The notes under the pieces: generated by a model
Told to the model about the DNA's origin: nothing
The model's input: only the letters and a program-made list of their open reading frames with translations
The model's database searches: none
Shown here: one piece after another, positions 54,809 through 64,000 of the stretch
Layout: the number at the start of each line of letters is the position of its first letter
How positions within the stretch are numbered: position 1 is the first letter of the stretch
Assembly (NCBI GenBank): GCA_026008535.1
Contig: BRKX01000009.1
Location: forward strand, 30,756,501-30,820,500
Length of the DNA: 64,000 bases
Source of the DNA: Perilla frutescens
Taxonomy: Eukaryota; Streptophyta; Magnoliopsida; Lamiales; Lamiaceae
Reading direction: 5' to 3'
Program-made: the position numbers and the translations under genes

Positions 54809-55980
54809 TAAAAAGACCCAAAATAACCCTAAAAAACACAAAATAAATCCCTAAAAACACTCCAAAATAATACTAAACCCTAAAAAACACCCCCAAAAAA
54901 TTCTAAAAAAAACTTAAAAAAACACTAAACCCTAAACCCCAAACCCCTAATCTCTAAACATTAATTGAGATGAAATAAATCATAATTTGAATTAAAGAAA
55001 CTCGTATACGACAAGTTGAAAACCCAATACTTTTTATGGTTATGGGTGATACTTTGTGTACTTCGAAATGATACTTTTCAGTGTTAAAAATGATACTATT
55101 TCTGGCGATTTTTGTTGGGGGCGGGTCGGATCAGGGTTGACCCGCACGTTGACCTGCGGACCCGCCCCGTCTGAAGGTCTGATTTTAATTTTCAAAGCCT
55201 GATAAGAGACTTTGTGAAACCTTTAATAAGATGTACTGAACCTTAAAAAATCATAAACCCTAAAAAATAAAAACACTCCTAAAAATTTCTAGACCCTAAA
55301 AATAATAATTAACCATGAAATAATGAGATTAAAAATAAACTGCTAAAAACAAAATTAGATTAAAAATATCATGTGATAGATATGACCGAGGAAGAAGACT
55401 CAAGTAGTCAGTGGAAACGTAAGTTTATTTTTGGCCGGAATGTTAGATTTAATTATTTTTCAATTAGTTTATATATTTTATTGATAAAAATATTGATTTG
55501 AGATATAAACAATATTTTACCCTTTTTTATAACAAAAAGTTTTTTTTTTTTTAATCCACCTATCGTCTCTTATTCCCAAATCCCAACCCGTCAACCCCGT
55601 TCCTCCATCGACGGCCAAGACAGGAAAAAGTATTTTTTAAATAATAATTACGACGATGGTATATTTTTCTACATATATACAGATTGAATCAGTTTTGTGG
55701 GTGTGTATTTTGTGCCACATTAATTTTTTAATCACCGGAAAATTTTAGAATTTGCTACAATTAAAAATTAGATTATTATTACAATATTTTAAAAAATGTA
55801 TCTAAACTATATATTGGTTTGAAGGTCGTGATTTTTCAGAAATTAACCATTAGATTTGACTATGAGAAGTGGCGGAAACTTTTTTCTTTTTTTTTTTCAT
55901 GGATTAACCCGTAGATTTTGCACTTGAGATTACCTTTTACACATTTACACTCTATATGCATTCCGTGTTACATTTATAAA
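54809..55980. other. Spacer with short telomere-like stretch
   Basis: A run of degenerate CCCTAAA-like words (54918-54956: ACTAAACCCTAAACCCCAAA then CCCCTAATCTC) resembles the plant telomere repeat but is short and imperfect. At 55131-55190 a GC-rich inverted repeat pairs GGGCGGGTC with GACCCGCCCC. No gene supported. Confidence 0.45.
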
Positions 55981-55983
55981 ATA

Positions 55984-56012
55984 CTAGCATAACACATGTG
56001 CGATGCACAGTG
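55984..56012 (-). mobile_element. Helitron 3' end (minus strand)
   Basis: On the minus strand the sequence runs CACTGTGCATCGCACATGTG (hairpin, TGTGC/GCACA arms around ATC), then TTATG, then CTAG followed by host T. A short GC-rich hairpin 5-12 bp before CTRR and insertion before T define Helitron 3' ends. The body should lie to the right; the 5' TC end was not found. Confidence 0.65.
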
Positions 56013-56679
56013 AATATTATTAAAAAAATATTTATGTATAATAATAAATATATTAATTTTATTGATTGAATTATAAATTACTTGTGTATTTTTCAATAGA
56101 ATATGCATCAATAACATTTTTCAACTTTATAAAAGAAAAGATCATCAACTCATATAAGATGGATTGTAATTTTAGTTTCAATTTTCTAAATGTATTGTTA
56201 TATGCTATTACATGTAACTTCATGAACTCAATAGTAGATAAACAAAAAAGAAAGTAAAAATATACGTCTTCTTCTCCATCGCTCGACGCTTGCCCACCAC
56301 CCTCTTCTCCATCTCGCAGAGATGCAACTAATGTCTTTCCTATCTCCCTCCATAGCACATCCACACAACCATGAATCAAACATAAAATTGAAGAAAGTTA
56401 AACACGATCATCAATCATTTATAGAAAGAAAAAATGGAAAAAAAAATAGATGATCTACAAACTACGACGACTCTGGATAAACTTTCCTCTCCCAAAATTC
56501 TGAAAACTCCGACCCTCGTTGGAATTTCACAGTTCGAACCCCTTTCTTTAGGTTTGAAAAAAATTGAATCCCCTTCTTTAGTTAACTAAATGAATTTAAT
56601 TTTTTTATTCCAACTTTTTAATATATTTAATACAATATTTTAATTTTAAAATATATTTAATATTTAATTGATAAAATAA

Positions 56680-57925
56680 AATATCAAAATATTACGCTCG
56701 ATCTCAACTGAAAAGATCATTGTTGGGTCTCGTAATTTATAATTTGTTCATGTACAATAATATTATATTTTATTTTAAAAATTAAAATATATAAGTTTTA
56801 ACTATTTAAAACATATTTAAAATGATAACTTAAATATTTTAGCTTCAAAAGTTTAAAACTATTTAATAATAGATTTATAAAATCAATTAATACATTTTTA
56901 TTTTGAAAATTTAAATATATTTAATTTAAAATTTTATGTCTATTTTAATTTTTTAAATACATTGAATTAACTTAATTAATTTTCTTATAGTAATAATTTA
57001 ATATATTTAAAATGTTTTATTTGGACTTTTTAATAATAATAATTCAAAATTTTAATTTTAAAATGTTTAAATTCTATAGATTCAAATATTAAAATTGATC
57101 TTAATCAAAAAATTGAAAAAGGTGGAAAAATCATTGTTGAGCTTCACAATTTATAGTTTGTTCATGCACACCAATATTTGTAAGCTATTTGATGTGGGGC
57201 GAATTTTGTATGAAAAATAAAATATCTAAGATTTATCTTTTTAAAATATATTTAAAGGTTAATTTATGAAAAAATCACTATCTTTGAATGAATTTATAAT
57301 TTAGATACACCTTTATTATGCAACGTAAGTTTTTCAATTGTTGAATTTTTTAGGGGTGTCTATTTTACTACAATAAAAAAAATTATGTTATTATTGCAAT
57401 ATTTTGAAAGATGTGCTTAATTAAATTGTAAATTCATTCAAAGGTGGTGAATTTTTAGACAGTTAACAATATATATTAATGACTAAATTAATAATATTAA
57501 TTAATTCAATTAATTCAAAATTTTAAATATATTTAATTTAAATTTTGTGATGTGGATCTTGATTTTTAAATATATCTAGTAAACTTAAAAACAAAAACTA
57601 TGTTAATTTAATATATTTAATATATTTTATTAGTGAGTTATAATTGATTTAACTAAAATTTTTAATTTTAAAATATTTAAATTCTGTAAACTTAAAATAT
57701 ATTTAATATTTAATATTAAACTGAGAAAATTAAATATCAAAATTTTTGCACTTGATCTCAATTGAAAGGGTGATAAAGGTGGAAGATTATTGTTGGGCCT
57801 CATAGTTTATAATTTGTTCATTTACAACAATATTTGTTAGTTCTTCGATGTGGGATAGATTTTGTTTCAAAAATCAAAAGTTTTAATTATTTAAAATATA
57901 TTTACTTGATTTAATTAGTGGATAG
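56680..57925. repeat. Three diverged direct repeats of a 150-bp segment
   Basis: The words TTGTTGGGCCTCACAATTTA, TAATTTGTTCATG-ACA and AATATTTGTTAG occur in the same order near 56722, 57140 and 57792, each preceded by an AAAGGTGGAA/AACTGAAAAGATCA-like segment and followed (second and third copies) by GATGTGGG. The spacings are about 420 and 650 bp. The surrounding DNA (56013-58132) is AT-rich with no gene. Confidence 0.6.
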
Positions 57926-58132
57926 CACGTTTTCGGGGTATCAACCTAAAATATGTATACATACTAAATAATAGTATATTTATATATGGTTTATTGGAAT
58001 GATATACAATATTACAATATATTATATCCTTGTATCAATTAGTGTGTTTAATTAAGGTAAAATATAAACTAATATAAGAATGTAATATATATTTCATATA
58101 TGCAGATTATTTATAAATTTAATTCTAGATAT

Positions 58133-58198
58133 AGAAATGTCATTTAGACGGGAAAATCAATAATTTCTATTTGCGGATGCGGTGTTGTTATTATATAT
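58133..58198. repeat. Dispersed repeat shared with 20399-20460
   Basis: Contains TTTAGACGGGAAAA and GGTGTTGTTATTATATA as in the other copy. No other features recognised around it. Confidence 0.6.
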
Positions 58199-58850
58199 TA
58201 TATAAATGTGTTTTTTATATATGTTTTTCTTCAATTATATTTTTTGTGATTTAGTTTAATTTTAAGATTGTTTTTTTAAGGTTCGTCCCGCCTAATTAGG
58301 GTTTATAATTATTTTTTATTATTTAATTTTAAATTTTCAATTAATAATTTATTATTATGAATGATTAATTCAAAATTAAATTTATAACTTTTTTAATTCA
58401 TTTTCTTGGATAAATATTGACTATAATTATATATGTTAGAATTAATTTTTATTTTATAATAAATATTATTAAAATTATAAATTTTATAGTGAAACACATA
58501 GAATCGTAGATTTTGGCTATCTAAAATTGCTCAAAAATTATTATTTTTATGGAGGTGGCTACACAACTTATTTTGTTTCCACGATGACTATTTTAATTTT
58601 TCCCTCTTATTTTACTGCACATTAATATGTACTGAATAAATTAAATATGAAAAATATTGTATCAGTTGTACGACCAAATTAATACACCTACTATAAAAAT
58701 AAACAGTCACGTCCTTTATGCTAAGACTTCTAGAGATGCAATCGTAATTGGCCTTGTACTTGTTTCTACCCACATAAAGTAGTCACATTTATCTAAACAT
58801 CATTAAATTTAAAAAAAAAATCGTTTAGGAATTCCCACATTTATCTAAGA

Positions 58851-58885
58851 CTAGCTGAGATCACGTGCGTCGCACGTAAATTGTA
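58851..58885 (-). mobile_element. Helitron 3' end, second copy (minus strand)
   Basis: Minus strand TTTACGTGCGACGCACGTGA (perfect hairpin ACGTGC-GAC-GCACGT), TCTCAG, then CTAG followed by host T. Same organisation and orientation as the end at 55984, so probably a related Helitron whose body extends right into 58886 and beyond. Confidence 0.72.
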
Positions 58886-61800
58886 TGATTTTTTATAAAA
58901 ATATGTAAAATTTAAAATTCTTTAAAAAGTGTAAAATCTAAAGTTATGAGCTATATTATAATTAGAAAATATTAATAAATAATTAGAGTAAGAATATATA
59001 TATATATATTAATAACATTAAAATGAATTATTTTATCGAAAAAACAATAAGTAATATATCATTGTGTTAAATACTTAAATTATATATTGAATATTATATG
59101 TATATCTTCTAAAGTACAAATTAAACATATATCTGAAATATAATAAAAGTGTGTATAACAAAAGAATAATATTTAAATTGATTTAAATTTAAAACTATAT
59201 ATATATATACATATATATTGGACGAGTGTAGATTCTCGTATGTGTGAATACAATAACCAAAATTTTATTACGTTCAACATTCATTTGAACAATTCTTGAA
59301 TTAATATATTTTTATATTAAAATAGAACATATTGTCAATGATTTTTGGGCAAACCTATACTGATCAAAAAACTTTCCATGCATTGTATTAGGTATCAAAC
59401 AAAATTCATTATGGTTTCAAAAGGGGACATCTCTTTTGTGGTTATGTTGTTTTAACTTCTTACATCAATACCTTTGTAAAAATTGAAGAAAATAGACTAA
59501 AATCATAATATTTATACTTTAGAGTTAGGAGTGTTTCTAAATACTTCATATATTTGTCATACAAGGCTACGTTCAAAAATTCATTTTAAAAAATACAAGG
59601 CATGTTTGAAAATATATTTTTGAACATATATGATCAATAGCTTAGGGAAGAAATTAGTTGAACGTATTTTCGAACTTATTGATCATATTTGTAATTCAAT
59701 AGTGTCCAAATACAAAATTGAGCGACAAAATATCAATGTTTACAAGTTTTAATCACATTTTTATTACAAATTCAAAGTATACATGACAATTATTAACCTA
59801 TTCAAGCATTTCTACCTCCCTCTTTTGAATTTCGAAAAACTAAATTGTGACACCTCTTTATATCTCTCAAATCTAAACACTTTTCGCTCACCTGTGAAAA
59901 TTTCTCTCTTTGATTTTGTAGCATACATGATTTTTTTAATTGGTTAAAACTATTTTTTTAAATTGATGATAAAATTGGATCTGAACATTGGTCCGTCTTA
60001 GGAATTTTGACGTGTAAGATGGTCTTATACAAGTTTTTATCATTTATGAAAATAATAAAGTTTAGAGATATTAGAGATACATTTTTTTTATTTAGATGGT
60101 AGTTGATGAACAATGCTTGCATAAGTTGACAAATTCCGTATAGTTTTCCTATAATTTGTGCAATGTCACGTTTACGCTCATTTTGAAGGGATTTTATGCT
60201 AATTATTTTTTGAGACTCAATTGAGCCTTTAAAGTGCCTAAGAAGATAGAGAATAGAGTTAGGAGCGCATGGCAAAAAGAATCAGATCAATCGAACAAAG
60301 AAACGAACGAGAACAGAGCAAAACGGTGAAGTGTGTCGGCAGAAGAAAAATAGCACGGCCCGTGCTCTTCTTGTTGTCCGAGATAATGTGTTTTTACATC
60401 AAACTTGTATGGTTATAATATAAATTAAATTGATATCAATAAATATACTAATACTTAAATATATTAATGTTCTCATCATTAATTAATTGATTAGTATATA
60501 TTGATTGTCACCATTGTCATTATAGTGTAAGAGATACTAAAATAAAATATATTATTAATTTACATACTATGTATATATACATACTATCTTAAATTTACTT
60601 GTAAACATAAATTTTCATTAGTTCATGTAGTTGAAATATTAACCTCTATACGTTTACAATTATATAAAATAATATATATATATATATAGTTTTGCAAACA
60701 CTTTATGTGTTCTTTCTAATATTAATTATTGAAAATAATAAACCTTAAAAATATATTAATTTTTTAATATCTAAGACTCATATATTCACGTTATAAAATA
60801 TATTATATTTATTGTTATCTTTTTCTCTTTTAACTAATTTGGTGATTGTCCTAATAAAATTGAATCGTGAATAAATCATTTAATTGAATTGAAATTGTTT
60901 GGATGAATCTATGAAATCGGTGATTTAGATCATTTCTTCCTCTATTATATTAGTTCCTAATTTTTTCCGTCTATCTTTATTTGTCATTATTTAATTATTT
61001 ATCTTTCATAGATATAAACAAAAAAAAAATTAATGCACTACCTATCGAGTATTTAGAAGATTGATGTTGTAGTACTCACATTATGATTAAGGTTTTATTC
61101 TCTATAGAATACGATCTTGCTCAACATTGTAATCAGTTACTTCGCATACTTGGAGATAACTAATGAGAAGTCGAACAATTGTAATGTAATAAATAAAAAT
61201 TTGGTTGAGAAGTGCAATAAATGATATTTAAAAAATAAATTATTATATTTGCCCAAATTTGACAACTAAAGTCTACATTTTTAATTATAACATTTGTATA
61301 TGCTATTATAAAAGTAGTATTATGCTCTAATATAATAGTATAATTAAACTAATTTTTTCCCTAGTTAAAATAGCATTAGAAAAATTAATAGTGTTCTAAA
61401 ATGAATTGTTGTATATATGGTAATTTGTTATGGCCGCATTGAGACAGTATGGGACCTGAGGCGGAATAATAAATATGTTTAGAAGTAAAATATTTTTTTA
61501 AAAGATACTACACTAATATGTTTTAAATAAATTCATTTATTATTTCTCGTTTTATCAACAATAAAATCACTTTTAAATGTTCTAAATCCCAAACTGTGAC
61601 ATATTACTCAACTTAAAAATTTACTTCAACAAAAAAATTATTATAATTAGCATATCCAATAATATCCGATAGCTAATATATGCTTGGGAAATGTTTATTT
61701 ATACAATATAATATCTCAATATAAAATTTTGTATTTAATTTTATGTCCTAGGTTCTATTAACGTATACTTTAATTTTGAAAATAAATCAAATCTATTAAT

Positions 61801-62959
61801 ATATAAGTGTTTTTCAAATGTTAGATAAATTAGGGTTAGAAAATAATTTGTTAAAGATTAAGACATGATAAACTTTTTTCACAAACTGTAGATTTGATCA
61901 TTTATATATTTAAAATACTTGACTTCAAAAAAATTGTTAATGGAATGTAGATAATACATATATTTATTTAGCTAACTATTTTAATGAAAATAATGAGGCA
62001 TGAGGCGATCGATTTGTTTGCCTACCTTACGGCATAAATGACATAGTGTTATTTCATTTACACACACACACACATTCTTGATTTATATATATCTTAATTA
62101 AATTACTTGTAATAAAATTCAAATTAATATATTCACTTATGAATAATATTTTTTTCTCCAATCTATATATTTGAAATCATCCTCTATGATTTTACATTAA
62201 TATTAAAAAATTATTTAGATTGATGAGTAATTGTGAAGTTTATTTTGATAAAATATGTGATTGTTTTGGAAATAACATTTTTATGGTTTGGAGGGCATGA
62301 AATAATTTTTACAACTTAATTACTTTGATAATATTAATCAACTTATCTTTAATAAAAATAGATAAATGACCAAAATAACATTTCATTATATATACTATCT
62401 TTAACATAAATATGTAGGCGATGATAATTTTTTTGGTGCTCGTATAAGTCTACATCACCCTTTTGCGATGAAATTGTTTCAATTTATGTACATAATTATG
62501 TAACATTTTTGCTATTTTTAATATTTGAATTATTGATATCACATGATGTGAATCAGTAATTTATAAGTAAAAATTTAAATTAAGTATATATTGAATAAAT
62601 TATGCTTACAATTCCCTGATAATTAAATTATTATACTCGACCAATTTTAAAATTTAACATGATTTTTAAAATGTTTTAATAATGACACCTTTTGAATTGT
62701 GAAAAATTCAACATTCCTAAATTCTTGCTAATTAAAAAATAAATTAGAATAGACATTCATCATATAAAATTAATAATAATAATAATTGACATGAATACAT
62801 GTGATATGCATTGTGTATATATATATATATATATATATTAATTCATAATTTATATCTTATTGGTTTATAACGATATTAATGAATTGTCTAGCATGTTAAT
62901 TAAAAATATAATATGTTAATTGAAATTAGAAACTTATACACACACGCAAATATCAAATT
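58886..62959. other. AT-rich region, possible Helitron body and decay
   Basis: About 4 kb without a credible gene. (TA)n tracts at 60680-60690 and 62817-62840 and a (CA)n tract at 62061-62073. A perfect GCACGGCCCGTGC palindrome-like hairpin at 60354-60366. At 62790-62815 ATACATGTGATATGCATTGTG resembles a decayed Helitron hairpin. Confidence 0.4.
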
Positions 62960-63815
62960 TGTTGGTGTTGGCCCAATTGCTATTTCACTCGGCCCAATTC
63001 CTAAATAATTATCTAATCCGGCCCAAGCCTTAAACCCCTAACCTTACCCGACGGTCCATCTCCCTATTAACTAAGCATCTTTATTGCTGCTGCTTCTCGA
63101 TGCTCTAGAAGCCTCTTTAACTGGAGATGGATTCTCCTCCATAATCATCGCTCACCTCACTGATCTATCTAGCATTCTCTCTCTCTCTCTTTCTAGATTT
63201 TCTCAACTTACTCCCACGGTTTCTCTTGCCGGAATCTTGTGTTGTGATTCCTGTTGGGCATATGAGTGTTGGGAGAAGCTTTGGTTGAGAGAGAAAGATT
63301 GAGCGTCGCTCGCCCCCTTCAAACCTTAGCCATCGCTTCTTCTTCCCCTTCCCCTTGGTCTGGGCATCTCCTGTCATCGGAGTTGCTAGTGCCGCCGTTC
63401 GTGGGAAAATCTGAGCTAAACCGTGCCTAGGGCACACTTTTCCCACCGATTGATACACTGATTCATACTATCTTTGGCTGTTTTCTCTCCTGCTCTTTGT
63501 TATCTGCAATATTTCTGGACCTAACTTGCTTTGCTTTGTGTGTTTGCAGAATTGAAGTTCTACAGTCCCTAGCCTGTGAAGAAGAACTGTAGATCCTTTA
63601 GATCTACTCATCTGAGGCCTGACCTCGACAAAGCACAAATTGAAGCCCTAGATTCGAAGTCTCATTTCTAAAGTCCCTTCTGTAAAACTTTTGTAATAGC
63701 TAGCATTGTTGTTCTTCTTTCATCTTGGGTCTCTGCTACTAGAGTAGCGAGTGTGTGAGGCCGCAAAAGTGAGGGAACCAAGTAGTGTAACCCTGGCTAG
63801 GCGATACCACAACAG
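62960..63815 (+). mobile_element. Copia D 5' LTR (856 bp)
   Basis: Starts TGTTGGTGTTGGCCC and ends CGATACCACAACA, directly followed by an initiator-Met-type primer-binding site on the plus strand. The LTR has a CT-rich stretch (63178-63192) and a transcript-like 3' half ending TTGTAATAGCTAGC. Open frames within it are not credited. The body runs off the right edge. Confidence 0.8.
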
Positions 63816-63816
63816 T

Positions 63817-63829
63817 GGTATTAGAGTCT
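63817..63829 (+). other. Copia D primer-binding site
   Basis: TGGTATTAGAGTC, differing by two C-to-T changes from the usual TGGTATCAGAGCC. It is one base from the LTR. Confidence 0.8.
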
Positions 63830-64000
63830 AGTTTGTCTAGCCGGGGGCACTCCCCTTATCTCCATCTCACACACCCCGCCGCCGGTAAGGGCCGCGCCTC
63901 TCTCGTCCCCGTCGGGCTCCTAAAACAGTAAGTCCGACCCCTCCTCTGCCTGGGAGGGTCGGCTCTGGTATTAACCCTAAAACCCTAAAAACTCCTCTGT
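63830..64000 (+). other. Copia D leader
   Basis: GC-richer leader with CCCCGCCGCCGGTAAGG and AACCCTAAAACCCTAAAA near the window end. Gag is not reached. Confidence 0.6.

Noticed and set aside
63084..63458. ORFs in the right-hand copia LTR
   Set aside because: Within an LTR, overlapping on both strands, no family motif.

Overview
The window is repeat-dense DNA from a plant nuclear genome, most likely a eudicot. The evidence is several nested plant-type LTR retrotransposons (Ty1/copia and Ty3/gypsy, including an Athila-type element and a CRM-like chromovirus), hAT-type miniature elements, Helitron 3' ends, and intron-containing fragments of two plant genes, a nicotinamidase and RDR2. The species cannot be read from the sequence. 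I see no intact host gene, rRNA, tRNA or CRISPR array, and nearly every retroelement ORF carries stops or frameshifts.

Layout. 1-5638: 5' half of copia element A on the minus strand (decayed gag-pol, very long AT-rich leader, primer-binding site, 1.47-kb LTR). 5639-7590: older copia B (gag and protease), split by a 652-bp hAT-like element and headed by a tandemly duplicated LTR. 7602-11911: decayed CRM-like gypsy, its integrase split by a hAT-like insertion with a perfect 8-bp target duplication. 11912-13433 and 18817-19130: a chimeric host-gene segment (last RDR2 exon, two nicotinamidase exons, a GC-rich leader), itself split by copia C (13434-18816). 19131-19970: truncated LTR of family A. 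19971-26508: AT-rich DNA with a decayed coding fragment, a 140-bp tandem array, small tandem duplications and a possible solo LTR.

26509-39671: Athila-type gypsy on the minus strand with 1.9-kb LTRs, gag, protease, RT-RNaseH, integrase and a downstream env-position ORF. Its 3' LTR is followed by a second primer-binding site and gag start, so part of a tandem element is preserved. 41550-44316: 3' end of a SIRE-like copia on the plus strand. 44317-45964 plus 54307-54808: one old gypsy LTR (TGTAACACCCC type) split by a complete CRM-like element, 45965-54301, with 1286-bp LTRs and a 5-bp target duplication AAAAG. 54809-62959: AT-rich DNA with two Helitron 3' ends and degenerate repeats. 62960-64000: 5' LTR, primer-binding site and leader of another copia on the plus strand.

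How the parts relate: the window is a stack of insertions into insertions. The youngest clear event is the CRM-like element. Its gag-pol is one reading frame broken only by three nonsense codons, and the ORF runs 211 nt into the 3' LTR, passing through the polypurine tract. I found no clearly new biological system. The most interesting items are the fused nicotinamidase/RDR2 fragments, the coding sequence inside the CRM-like LTR, the paired Helitron ends, the GC-rich micro-repeats of the Athila element, and the 140-bp array with internal inverted repeats.
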